Part shown: positions 42,301 through 53,746 of the stretch, piece after piece
Layout of the letters: the number at the start of each line of letters is the position of its first letter
How positions within the stretch are numbered: position 1 is the stretch's first letter
Source of the DNA: Piezodorus guildinii
Lineage: Eukaryota > Arthropoda > Insecta > Hemiptera > Pentatomidae
Direction: 5' to 3'
NCBI GenBank assembly: GCA_023052935.1
Contig: CM041292.1
Span: forward strand, 38,943,639-39,007,638
Length of the DNA stretch: 64,000 nt
The notes under the pieces: generated by a model
What the model saw: the letters and a program-made list of their open reading frames with translations, nothing else
What the model was told of the DNA's origin: nothing
Database searches by the model: none
Position numbers and translations under genes: made by a program

Positions 42301-42543
42301 TTTTTAAAACTTTTTTATTTATTTCTTCCACGAATACAAAAAACAAGATTTATTGTAGGTAGTATAATTAGTAATTATAACTATTCATCTAAAAAGAAAA
42401 TATTTATTTGTCTATTCTACTTTTTGGTGCCGTGTAATTTATAAGTTCAATTATATGACATACAATTTAAATGAATTGATCCGTTTTATGAAATTAAATT
42501 AAAATGTCTCTATCCTACGAAATTTTCTAATATTTCCTGATTC

Positions 42544-42700
42544 CATCCCACCCAAAATCCGTCTGCTTCTAGTCTCCTCTCTGATTTTCCCCCAGTTTGA
42601 CTACTGTTGTCTCGTGTATGGCGACTGCTTGAAAATTTTACAAGAGACTAATTAATTGTTTCATTAGATTTATATGTGGAATTCCCAGATTTTCCCATGC
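42544..42700 (+). mobile_element. LINE RT fragment, short
   Basis: Reads PPKIRLLLVSSLIFPQFDYC and CLVYGDCL, the RT thumb segment (I.PLFDYCDVVYG). No more of the element is visible nearby. Confidence 0.55.
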
Positions 42701-44327
42701 TTCTTTTTTATTATTATTATTATTATGAAAAATGATAAAGTCAAATTACGTAAAATATCATATATACACAAAAAAACAAAAAAAACAAAAACAACATCCT
42801 ATAATTGAGATAAATACAAATAAATGAAATAAAGAAGCGAGAAATACATTAACATCATACACACGATCCCCATGTTTCTTGCATTCGAAATCGATGACCT
42901 TGCCGCTCGACATTTTTAATTTTTGATATTTTTTGACCAGTTATTGTATAACCTTTCGTGAATACAAAACCATAAATAAATAAAAAACTCAGCAAATACT
43001 TTTAGTGTTGCAGCCGTTTTGAGTCTGTTTCGCGAGAGAATACATGTGAACGGAGAATCTTTCTGATTCTTGTTATTTTTTAGATAACATATCAAAACAA
43101 AAACTAACAATAAGATAAGGACATGCTTTATATTTTTTATCTCACAACTTATTACCTAAATGGTGAAAAAAAGTTGTTTAAAAAATTTCGACAAAAAAAA
43201 AACCGAGACATTTAAAGATATAGCATTATGTAAAGAAAAAGAGACTCAGTATTATTATTTTTCCTTATACAGCTTAGTCCTAGTCCTACTCGCTGTAAAA
43301 AGTTCGATGTTTATTTTTCGATTTTCAAAATTGACAAAAAGTCATTTGTCGCGATGTTTACACGAAAATATCTTAAAAGGGACTATGTGTAAAATTATAT
43401 ACATGATACAGATTACTCATCTATATTATGAGTTCAAGTGATATAAATTAGCTCCTTGAGACTAAGCTGATTTCCGGAGTTATGAAATTATCTAAACAGT
43501 TGATATAACGTTTTCTCTAAATAATATTACCTCCGGTAATTTTGAATATTTAAGAACGAAAAAAAAAAAACTAGAATAATGATAAAACAATTTTATATAA
43601 TTTTTGTCCGTACAACACATTACCTAAGTAACCAAGAAGACGTTTAAAAAAAATCAAGATAATTAACATAAACTGTAACCTTTGGCCCTATGATAGGTAT
43701 ATGATATGATATATGATAGTAATATGATAGGCTGGAAATGATTCTCACGCTTATTTTTTTCCTTATAAACCTTATTATTGCACTACTTGTTTTAGAAATA
43801 ACGTTCATGTGAGCTTTGTCTTCCTTTTCAATATAAATTTTCAAAGAAGGATTATTTTCTAGATCAGTAATGTTTATAGTAAAATGTCTCAAAAGGGACT
43901 GCGGCGTGAAGAATAACGAAATTCTAAAAGATTATACCTTAATATGATAAGTAATATAGGATAAAATTTAGTGGCCTGATGTAACTGGTTCAAGTGTTAG
44001 TAATTTGTTTTGCATAACGGTTACTAGTTTTTAACTCCTGGACCAGTTTAGTCTCAATGACCAAATTTATATAACCTGAAAACTTAGTATATATAGGTAA
44101 TCTTCATTAGTTTTATAATTTTTCACTCAGTCCTTCTTGAGATATTTTAATGTAAACATCGCGAAAAATGAATTATTGCAGATTTTCATTTCCAAAAAAA
44201 AACTATGTTCTTGACATCGAAATTTTTACAACTAATAGTCATAGTCCTCCTATAAAGAAAAAAATAGTTGAAAGTGAGTCTCTTTTATTTATATTCTTTT
44301 ATCTCGTTAAAAACCTTGTTTTTATTC
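42701..44327. other. Spacer, no gene seen
   Basis: AT-rich with poly-A and poly-T. The ORF at 43160-43441 has no recognisable features and is low complexity. Confidence 0.45.
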
Positions 44328-45352
44328 ATTTTTACTTTCATTTACTATATATAGTAAGGGAAAGTATTGCGATCGTAAAAATTTCGAATTCCATTTTACA
44401 ACGGAAATACACATTTTAGGGTCCCCAGCTTCCAAATAACCAAGTCCCGCAAAAAGGTCTGTGTGTGGTAACTCCCGGGCGGAAAATAAAAGCCCTATGA
44501 AACTGAAATTTCATATTTAAGATTACTATACGACCAAGATGTTCAAAAACTTTTTCATCAAATTCGGCTAACCAGCTTATAACCACTTTATACCATGCAT
44601 ATTCCACCTTTTTATGATTTTCTCAAAAACAGTTCCGACGATTTTGATTAAACTAGCTGTATCGATGATGGCTTTAATATCTTTAATATAGGTTTCATTC
44701 TGATTAAGATAGTCTAACAGAGCTTAAATACCGATATTTTAAGTTTTCCTTTTGAAGTGCTACCAATGGGTAGATTCTTCTCACGCCTATCATGTCCATA
44801 TCTCATGTGTGAACAGTCACATTTACTTGATGTATTTTTTGTCTTAATACAGTTGTAAATATCTCTATAATAAACAAAAAAAAAAAAAAAAAAAGTTTTC
44901 CTTTTCTAAAGTACCTTGATTTTGTTGATTCTATAAAAATAACTATATTATCTTGTTACCACTGATGAAAAACAGGTAAATATATAAATTGAATGAATTC
45001 GACACCCGACTAAAGCAAAATAAATTTTTTTTTAATGCAATTTTTCGTTTTTTAACAGAAGAACAGTAATATACATGTATGATATACCGTTGGAAAGCTA
45101 AACATTTTAGAAAAAATATCTCCTACAAAAGCTTTTAAAAGTTAATAGAGAGTGATAACAATCCGATAAAACTAAGTGATTGTTTTGGATAATAATATAA
45201 TAGATTTTTTAAAAAACACATGTTTCTATAGAAATTCAATTTAAATAATTTTTAATACTTTCACTAATTTTTATCTCTAACTGTATTTGAAAATTCTTTA
45301 ATTGATTTTAACAACGGTAAGTGAAAGTAGTGTGTTGCCCGCACCAGATTTT
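44328..45352 (-). repeat. Family X copy with nested LINE end
   Basis: Reversed: TTCATTTACTATATATAGTA at the hairpin end, GTGTTGCCCGCACCAGATTT at the 5' end. A J1 LINE 3' end is inserted at 44757-44893. Confidence 0.88.
44757..44893 (+). mobile_element. LINE family J1, extreme 5'-truncated insertion with TSD
   Basis: Only ~137 bp of J1 3' UTR (GTGCTACCAATGGGTAGATT ... AATACAGTTGTAAATATCTC, poly-A) are present. They are flanked by a perfect 13-bp duplication AAGTTTTCCTTTT of the family X sequence. Confidence 0.9.
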
Positions 45353-45539
45353 TTAAACAGCATTCTTCACTATTTAGGTAAGAAGTTGCAGGAATCAAAA
45401 ATACAAAGCATGACAAGTTTTGATTTAATGTCTAAAATATTGCAGGAATTAGGAAGAATTATTTTCTTTTTTCGCCCGCGAAGCTGATTTAAAACGGCTA
45501 TTAATTATTTTATTTTTATATAGAGAATAACTGGTCAAA

Positions 45540-45760
45540 AAATTACAAAAATCGAAAGTGCCGGGCGGCAAAATTAATGAAAATTGGACGATTTCGAATG
45601 GATTGACCCGTATGTATACCGAGTTGATGTTGCACCACCCTTCTTTCCTTCGACAATTGAGACGTTGATTTCCAAAAGGTACTATATCCATTCTGGGGAA
45701 TTTTACAGTAAGCGCGAAAATCTTTCATTATTGTATCATTAAACCAGCTTATTTGATTCA
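45540..45760 (-). mobile_element. LINE fragment (RT C-terminus), minus
   Basis: The minus strand reads FWKSTSQLSKERRVVQHQLG, IRNRPIFINFAARHFRFL. It shares about 30 bp (GAGACGTTGATTTCC) in reverse with the plus fragment at 46015, so two copies of one family face each other. Confidence 0.5.
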
Positions 45761-46009
45761 TTTCGCATTAAAATCTAGAATTATTTCTTTACTATGTTAA
45801 TAAAACCATATTAAAGTTATGAAATGAAATGTTCTGGTATCATTTGAAATGAAACTAAATGTGTAATTAGTATCTTAAGATATTAATGATATTTATAAAT
45901 CACGTTATTAAAGGGCATTAGTGTTCCTTAAATACAATCTTTAGGATTTAGATAAAACTAAATTAGGAGAATATAAATATGTAAAAATATTAATTTCGTA
46001 AAAAATGTC

Positions 46010-46335
46010 CTTTAGTACCATTTGGAAATCAACGTCTCAATTCTTGGGGTCTGTCTTTTCGAATCCTTCAAAACAAAGGAAACATCTTTATATACTCGAC
46101 ATTCTTAACATATTTCCTATGTCTATACAGTATACACGATATCCCATCTCATAAACTTGTATGTACCTTCCCACAGATTTGCTTAAACTTAAAAAAAAAA
46201 CCTTTTGTCATTCGTGCAACTCTATTTTGGAATTCATTGCCGGTTTCGCTTTGCCAAGCCTTATCATTAAAGACCTTTGAACATCAATTAATTTACCATC
46301 TCCTAAGCTATCAATCTCTCCAATAAAGTAATGTA
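46010..46335 (+). mobile_element. LINE fragment (RT C-terminus), plus
   Basis: Reads WKSTSQFLGSVFSN, then VIRATLFWNSLPVSLCQALS and LKTFEHQLIYHLLS-like, the LINE terminal motif. Confidence 0.65.
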
Positions 46336-46610
46336 TTTTTTTCATCTTACTTCTTTTCAGCTTTCTGCGAGTGTTGTGGGGCATGTTAGTTGTGGCCATT
46401 AGTAAGTTGGTCTGTCCGTGTAAGTTGTCGTGAATACGTTTGTAGAGGGTCCGAATCTGTTTAATGACTGTTGGCATGTGAAGGTTGGTGTGTAAATTTG
46501 TGTGGCTAACGCACCATGGTGATTTTGCAATAGTTCTAAAAGTTTTGAATCGAAAAATTGGAATTTTACGAAAGTGTGTTTTTTTGGTAGTCATTAGACT
46601 AGACTCCTAG
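46336..46610 (-). mobile_element. LINE fragment (RT C-terminus), another family
   Basis: An open minus frame encodes NLHTNLHMPTVIKQIRTLYK, RIHDNLHGQTNLLMATTNMP and RRKLKRSKMKK. It matches the sense of the Jockey C-terminus (HKDLxIPTV ... FHxKLxxHxNPL ... RRLKR). Confidence 0.6.
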
Positions 46611-47320
46611 CTACTAGGCTGGACTGGACACTTCCCATATCAGCCCTGCCTCCCTTTGTCCGATAAGAGATCGGCAATTTCCAAAATATGTGACTTTTGA
46701 AAGGAAGAAGGGAGAGAAGTGACGGAGTTATTCTATCCTCAAGAAAAGGTGAGTCTTATTCAGGCAAGAGGAGAGTAGAGTTCCGTCCTCAAGAAGAAGA
46801 GAGGTCTATGGGGGGTCAGAGAGAGCAGCTGGAGATTTAAGAGCCTAGAAGGAGCACCTAAGACTGATTCCATCTTCGCCAGCTGACTAAGTGTATTAAA
46901 GGCATTTTCTTTGGTTGTAATATTGTATGGCAAGTTTAACTATAATGCCTCTCAGTATTCTCAGACATTGTGTAAATAGATTGTATATGTTTCAGTTAAT
47001 TAAAATAATAATGTCATATATTGAAACATGTCTAATTTTAATTTACCCCACATTCTATCTACTGGGTCGGTAAACACTATACCTTTGGAAAGGAAATCCA
47101 ATGGTTTCGGTAATATTAGTCTATACATACATTAAATATACCAAGTAAGCTAGTTTTTGAAGCTACCCCAGCCTTAGAAAAGCAGCCGGTTAAAAACATA
47201 GCACAAGATAAAATGGAGCTTTCTCAAGTAGAATAAATGAAAAGAAACTTGGTTAATTTTATTTAATTATTAAAAACTTAGATATTTTTATTAGGTGATA
47301 TTTTACTCTGTCCTATCTAC
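46611..47320. other. Spacer, no gene seen
   Basis: The 46690-46880 part is purine-rich (GGAAGAAGGGAGAGAAG, AAGAAGAAGAGAGG), without a convincing frame. Confidence 0.4.
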
Positions 47321-47480
47321 AGGGTGTTTCAGGGTTAAGTGGCCATACTTCAGGACTTAATTAAGGACCTCAAAAAAAAGAAAAGATCTGGAGATCCTGG
47401 AATCGGATTCTGGAGATGCATCCGGAATTGCACAGTCATGGAACAATGTTAGAATCGAAAAAGTTTTTCAGGCAATGCCT
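47321..47480 (+). repeat. Inverted repeat arm (partner at 52035-52165)
   Basis: CAGGGTTAAGTGGCCATAC, GACTTAATTAAGGACCT and TTAGAATCGAAAAAGTTTTT recur in reverse complement at 52.1 kb. ACAGGGTGTTTCAG at the outer side looks like a transposon end. See findings. Confidence 0.6.
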
Positions 47481-47575
47481 AATTTTGATGAAAAAGTTGC
47501 TGGGCGTATAGTTGTCTTAAATTATTAGCTTCTAGCTTCTTAGGAATCGTTTTTTTCGGAATAAAACACAGGAGT

Positions 47576-47935
47576 GAAAATCTGGTGCGTGCGAAACATG
47601 ACTTTCACTTACAACCGATGCTAAAACCAATTTAAGACTTTTTACATACATTTAGAAATAATAATAAATGGTTAAAGAATTAAATAAATTGAATTTTAAT
47701 AGAAACATGTGTTTTATTATATAATCTATTCTATTTTTATCTACAACAAGCAATTAGTTTCATCGGCTTTTTATCACTCTCCAATTATTTTTACTAAGCC
47801 GTGTATAAATAAGATATTTTTTTCTCAAATCATTAGCTATCCAACGTTATATTTTACATCTATATTGCCATTCTTGTGTTCAATAACACGAAAATTGCAT
47901 AAACAATTAATTTTGCACTTTTCTCCTTTAGCTAT
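47576..47935 (+). repeat. Family X copy, 5' part, cut by a LINE
   Basis: Begins AATCTGGTGCGTGCGAAACA and runs in register to TTTGCACTTTTCTCCTTTAG, where the J1 LINE enters. Little of the remainder is recognisable beyond 49218. Confidence 0.8.
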
Positions 47936-49217
47936 CATCATGGGAAAAATCCTTGAAAAACTCCTTATAAAACGTATCTATCCCATCCTTGATTCCAATA
48001 ATATTATCCCCGATCATCAGTTTGGCTTTCGAACATCCCACTCCACTATCCTGCAATGTCATCGTGTGGTGGATGTGGTCTCCTCCGCTTTGGAGCGCGG
48101 ATTGTACTGCACTGGAGCCTTTCTTGACGTAGAACAGGCCTTTGACCGAGTGTGGCACCCAGGACTGCTTTACAAACTCCGAAAATTCCTTCCTCCAACT
48201 TACTTCCTCATCATCCAGTCCTATCTCATTGACAGATCCTTCCAAATAAATCACAAGTGCTCCTATTCATCCCTTTTTGTTCAGTCCGCTGGCGTCCCTC
48301 AAGGCAGTATTCTCGGACCCATTCTCTTCACAGTCTATACTGCTGACATCCCAACCAATCCTAACACTTTCCTCTCTACGTATGCTGATGACACTTGTGT
48401 GTTATCAGTCAATAACGATCCTACTATTGCCTCTCAAACCCTGCAATCCCACATCAGAGACCTTCAGGTATGGTGTCAGAACTGCAGAATTAAAATAAAT
48501 TCAGAAAAATCCCACCAAATAACCTTTACCCTCCGTCGTAAACCTATGACATCCTGCCCTACAGTATCCTTCAATAACATTCCGCTCGTTCCAGTTGAAC
48601 AGATCCGCTACCTAGGGCTTCTACTTGACAAACGTTTAACATGGAATCCGCACACTAGACTGAAACGACAAGAAACTGCTCGTCGCTTTAGATTACTTCA
48701 ACACTTACTTGACAAACGCTCAAAACTTCCACTTAACTACAAAAGACTCCTCTACATGACTATCATTAGGCCTATATATACTTACGGAGTTGAGCTTTGG
48801 TGCTCTACTAAACCTTTAAATTCTTCCCGGATCCAATCCTTAAAATCAAAAATCCTTCGTAAAATCCTCAATGCTCCTTACTTTGTCACAAATAAGCTCA
48901 TCCATAAAGACCTAATTATTCCATTTGTTGCTGATCTAGCCCGAACCAGATATCACTCCTTCCATAACAAACTCTTCTCCCACTCTAACCCACTAGTTTC
49001 AATCCTTGCTTCCTCTTCCATTCCTGACAATCCTCCGAGGCGTCTGAAAAGAAGATGGCCCCGAGACCTTCTAGTTTAGAAAAGTTACAGGAGTGCTGCC
49101 ATTGGGTAGTTCTTCTTCAAGTCTGTATCACGCTATTTATCTTTTATCATCTACACATTTACTTGTTGTATTTTGAAGTACAATTGTAAATTTCAATAAA
49201 TGATGTTATAAAAAAAA
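47936..49217 (+). mobile_element. LINE family J1 (Jockey-like), 5'-truncated, with 3' UTR and TSD
   Basis: The reference copy of J1 in the window. It starts within RT and ends with 3' UTR AAGTACAATTGTAAATTTCA, AATAAATG and poly-A. AGCTAT at 47930-47935 and 49218-49223 is the probable target duplication. Confidence 0.9.
47937..49079 (+). pseudogene. LINE J1 reverse transcriptase, 5'-truncated but otherwise open
   Basis: About 380 LINE codons are uninterrupted to the stop at 49079: IMGKILEKLLIKRIYPILDS (RT 1), HQFGFRTSHSTILQCHRVVD (RT 2), FLDVEQAFDRVWH (motif A), SAGVPQGSILGPILFTVYTA (motif B), STYADDTCVLS (catalytic YADD), EQIRYLGLLLDKRLTW, then the tail [13 protein letters not shown]. No endonuclease is present because of 5' truncation. 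The same frame happens to run ~76 codons upstream into family X sequence; that part is not LINE protein. The lack of stops suggests a fairly recent insertion. Confidence 0.9.
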
Positions 49218-49223
49218 AGCTAT

Positions 49224-49981
49224 TTATTCACATATTATTTTTTTTGTTGAAATTTTATGAATTTACTTTACCATTTGTAAATAATGAAATTTATCGTTCT
49301 ACCAGTGTCATTAAAGCTGCAGTAGTTACTTAATACTTTGTAGGTAATTTTTTGGAACGGATAACTTTTACAAGAGCTCATCTTCATTTTGGTTTAGGAA
49401 TCTAATTGTGACCTCAGACCTGGTTTCCTTGAAGCTAATGCTTGGTGGTAAGGTAAAGAAAGGCAAATTATTGAGGAACCACATTTAGTTTGGCAACGTC
49501 ATTGAAATTACACCGAAAGAAACTTACAGCAGAGGTCATGGATGAATATATTAGACTTCTTGAGTTTACTAACAACTTTTTTTTCAACCTAAAACAATGA
49601 CTTATGAATTCTCTAATGGAATCAAATTAAATATATATATATTGGATATAATATAAATTATGTATTACATATACGTTTTAGTAATTAATATATCTCCCTC
49701 CAACCATCTTCTTTATTAAAATGTTTCCTATGCATGAACCTAAAAAGAAGGATAAACCAAAACTTTATTATGTATTTAAGTAACCTCAGTAATTTATCAC
49801 ATTATTTCATTAATTTTTTATGCATACATAATTACATCATATTTGAAATGATATAAGAGCTGACCAAGTCATAAAATAATTGAAACAAGATTTTAACATA
49901 AAAACTAAAAAATATATTTCTAGTGAAAACTCGCATTCCAAACTTTCGCGACCACAATAAATTACCTAACTATATATTTCA
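49224..49981. other. AT-rich spacer
   Basis: Nothing recognised apart from a short (AT)n near 49633. Confidence 0.4.
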
Positions 49982-50215
49982 TAGAATAGAATAGAATTTT
50001 TTTTTTATTCTGTGACAGGGTCAAATAAGAACAATTGATATGTACAATTAGATATAACGATGTGTCTAGCCAAAAGACCACAGGATAAATAATTTTTATT
50101 TCCAATGATATCAGAAAAAGATGGATTAAAGTATATAAAAGAGCAAATAAAAATAAATGAGAAATGTAAATAACATCTTATAGATTAATGTGTTGAATAT
50201 AACAAAACAATGAAA

Positions 50216-50692
50216 CTAGTTCATAGTAACTGATTCATTAACTAAGAATAATATAAAAAATAAATAATAAATTTTCTTTATAAATTGATATTTGATATGA
50301 CAGTAGGTACTAGAACAGCTGAGACTTAAATTATGGTAGGGATGAAGCATGGTGGATATCGTAGGTAGGGAATTCCAGAGAGCAGTGGAGCGGACAAGAA
50401 AGGAATGATCAAAAGTTGTTTTTCTATGGAAAGGAATATAAAGGTCAGAATGGCGTGTTCTTGTTTCGAGGGAGTGGATTGACGATTTAAATTGTAGAAG
50501 ACTATGGATATAGGGAGGTAGCTGGTAGTGGATGGTTTGATATAGGTATGATCCTTGGAAATATTGCCTGCAGATAGAGGGAAGGAGCCACTTTAACTCG
50601 CTGTATAAACGGGTCAAATGAGACCTCTTTGGTGTGCCGAGAAAAAAACTTAAAAATATGTTCGTAATTCGCTTAACCCTGTGCTCGAGCAA
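50216..50692 (-). pseudogene. LINE RT C-terminal region
   Basis: 158 codons: GTPKRSHLTRLYSELKWLLP, RQYFQGSYLYQTIHYQLPPY, then TRHSDLYIPFHRKTTFDHSF, LVRSTALWNSLPTI. This is the usual LINE ending (SELKWL.L...R ... R..D...P.....F..SF.....LWN.LP). Confidence 0.85.
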
Positions 50693-50726
50693 AATTGAGA
50701 GTCCACCATATACCCCGCAGCAGTAG

Positions 50727-51218
50727 TCAAAGTGAGGAAAATAAGTGAGGAGACAAGGGTAAGTTGGTGGATGGTGGAAGACGATGGCGGGAGCGATGGA
50801 AAAATTTAAGAGTACTTATTGTTATACAGGAGAATTGGGAAATGAGGGGTTTCGAGGAGAGGGTTTGGCCAATGGTAATAACCAGGTTTTTGACAGACGC
50901 ATTGAAGGTGATTGGGTGATCATTTAGGGTTAGAGTTGAAAATGTCCTAAGAAGGGAATTGGAGCCTATAACAATGGCCTGAGTTTTCATAGCATTTAGC
51001 CTTAATTTATTTAGGGTTGCACTGGCACAGATTCTATCTAAGTCTTCCTGAATATTAGAAAATGCTACTAGACACTCGAAGGGAAAGAAGGATAAGTAGA
51101 TGTGAAAATCATCAGTGTATGAGTGATAGGAGCAGTGATGGATGGATTTGGGAAGATCATTGAAATAGAAATTAAAAAGGATAGGAGGTATGCTTAAACC
51201 CTGGATCACACCTGCCAA
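50727..51218 (-). pseudogene. LINE RT palm region, mutated
   Basis: Contains AGVIQGLSIPPILFNFYFND (motif B, normally GVPQGSxLGPLLF) and SYTDDFHIYLSF, where TDD replaces ADD. A frame break separates it from motif A upstream. Confidence 0.85.
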
Positions 51219-51400
51219 GAGAGCAAGGAAGGAAGATTAAAGAATGGTTACGGCTTGAGTCCTATTAGACAGAAATGATTTAAACCAATGAATAGTGCTG
51301 TTGGAAAAGGTTAGAGACTGTAGTTTGGAAAAAAGGATAGAGTGATCAAGTGAGTCAAAAGCTTTTGAGAACTCCAGAAGTATATGAGAAGTCATATATA

Positions 51401-52034
51401 GGTAAGTTAAAGTAAAATTTAGTGGTCATTAAATTCTACTAGAGTTGAATCCCTAACAATTGAAACTTGCCGCCTTAGACACGGAATTAACTAAGCTGAG
51501 ATCCTAATTATCGTTTTTTTTCCTCCATGATCTAACAGTAAAATGTACATATAATCACGGGGAATGAATTTATGAGAGTTGCTTTAATTTTAAGACGTAA
51601 AGAGACATTGTCATAAGAGCACACACCTTAGCCAAGTCTCCTAAAAATTTATTTTTGAATTCATCCCTTTCTGATTTAATGGTCTTGTATGTAAATTTTC
51701 TGATAACACATTCCAATAATCACCGATTTTTAAAATTTATTTTGAGATCCTTAAACCATATTTAAACCCTACCAACACTTATTTGCTAACATCTGCTCAG
51801 CGCAAATTAGTTTTTTATAATATCTAAACATTCTCAACTTTCATAAATTACTGTCCTTGATTACTTTAACATTGTACCGTTGGATCACAGGAAAAAATAT
51901 AATGTTTACGATTTCAACAGAGTTATCTCGGGGTCTAAGGATGCTAGGTTCAATTGCTTGAAACTAATTATCGTAAAATTAAATGACCTATAACTTTTAT
52001 TTCGGCAATTTTACCAAAAAATCGATTCCTGAAA
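51401..52034. other. Spacer, no gene seen
   Basis: Not recognised. Confidence 0.4.
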
Positions 52035-52165
52035 AGGTAGGAGCTGATAATGTCTGAAAAATTTTTCGATTCTACTATTGGATTGTGGATTCTAGTTCCA
52101 TTTTTTTTTTTTTTAGGTCCTTAATTAAGTGCTAAAGCTTGGCCACTTAACCCTCATCCACATTG
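52035..52165 (-). repeat. Inverted repeat arm (partner at 47321-47480)
   Basis: The minus strand reads GGGTTAAGTGGCCAAGCTTT, GCACTTAATTAAGGACCT, an A-run, and AGAATCGAAAAATTTTTCAG. Confidence 0.6.
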
Positions 52166-52599
52166 ATGATACGCCTCACTGACAGAAGGGCATTGATCCT
52201 ATGTTGTATCCATACTTACCCATTCCGTCCTATATGGGAATGGTAATAGTGATGTAAAAATACTTTATATGTTTAAACTCTACTAGATAACTAAAATACA
52301 AAATTTTAAGACACAACGCAATGCGACACAAATGACATAAACTTAAATAGTTTATAAAGATAATTATTTCGATTGTTACATCAATATAAAAAATAAAATA
52401 AAACATATAAATAAATTGTGTTTTTCAACTGTTTACATAAAACTTGTTTTCAAGAGGGAAAGTAAGTGAAAGTTTTGTTGCAGTCACAGTATTATTTTTA
52501 TTTTTAATCAGTCACAGAATATCATTTACACATAAATATCTCACTGTATTTTGACAGTATAATAATTGTTAGATTGCACATGGATTTTTGACCATGGAA

Positions 52600-52676
52600 G
52601 GATGCAGTGGAGGGGAAAGAGGGTATATAGTTACTGAGTAACTACTGGGCACTTTGTTAGCCAGCGAGTTGTGAAG
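52600..52676 (+). promoter_or_regulatory. Gene C core promoter and 5' UTR
   Basis: GTGGAGGGG (52607-52615), an 8-bp spacer, TATATAG (52624-52630), then ATG at 52677. The element and spacing equal those of genes A and B. The rest of the promoter has diverged, apart from TATAGTTACTGAG against TATAGTTGCTAAG. Confidence 0.78.
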
Positions 52677-53676
52677 ATGTCAGTTGTAAGTAAATTTATA
52701 TTATTTTATTAATATTTTTATTTTATTTTAGTAATAAACTGTAAAAATTATGAAAATTAGTAGGCTAATACCTAAAATCAATGCACACAAACAATAACGC
52801 TGTTACCTAATTAATAGTGTTATAGTATACTATTTTAGAAGGACAATACAAGATAGTATAATTAAAAATATTTTTCTTATAATTAAATTAATATAATAAA
52901 AAATTGGTGGTATAGTATAGTGTTTAATATACTATGTATGTGTTTACACGGATCCATTTACAGCAAATATAATGTTTTCAACCTCGACAAATTATGGTTT
53001 TCAGGCTCCTATAAAATTCATGCTAGTCTTAGCCCAGAATTGACAAAAGTTTTTTTTTTTTTTCATATAAGAGCAGTATAGTGGTGGAACCCAATGACAG
53101 TTGGGTGTCAGGACTTGAAATTACGTTGATTCGTCCAGGGTAGCGCGTTGGGAAGAGGGGCGACAAACGCGTTTGCTCAGAAGCCTCAATCCGGTCGTTA
53201 ATATGAATCGCTGAATGATCTGTAGATCCGTGCAATTTTGTTGAGGGTAAATAAATGAAATAATAAAATAAAGAACTAGAAAAAGCTTATATTAATTAAA
53301 ATAAAATACTGTTTATAGTGTGCAAGCGGTGATTCTTACAATCCGTGATGACTTCCTTCCCCCTCTCGTCTGCGATGTTCCTTCTTTCCTTTTGCGACTC
53401 CTACTCCTTGCGACAATTCTGAGACAATCTTCTAAGATATTGTGCGAGTTACGATTATGCGAATAATATGGGACATTCAGCGACAACTAACTTCCATCCA
53501 CTAACAGCAATCCACCGTCTACACTCGCGAAAGAATCCATTAACTCTCTCACAATCCCAGAATGCCCTCAGCCCAGCGGTCACTTAACAGCTGTCTCAAA
53601 TTGAATAAAACAATTGACTGTAGCGCTTGCACATAATGAATAAAAAAATAGAACAAATAAAATTAAAAATGAAGAA

Positions 53677-53746
<70 letters not shown>

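Larger units (their letters stand above)
49982..51400 (-). mobile_element. LINE with (ATTCT)n tail: RT and C-terminus
   Basis: Ends on the minus side in ATTCTATTCTATG, the same pentanucleotide tail as the 36.1 kb LINE. Upstream the minus strand gives HILLEFSKAFDSLDHSILFS (motif A, ~51390-51330), then the blocks listed separately. It is 5'-truncated near 51400. Confidence 0.85.

Noticed and set aside
43160..43441. 93-codon plus ORF
   Set aside because: Low-complexity AT-rich DNA; no signal, domain or splice support.
47709..47936. First ~76 codons of the long RT ORF
   Set aside because: This part lies in family X sequence before the LINE boundary; the frame is open there by chance.
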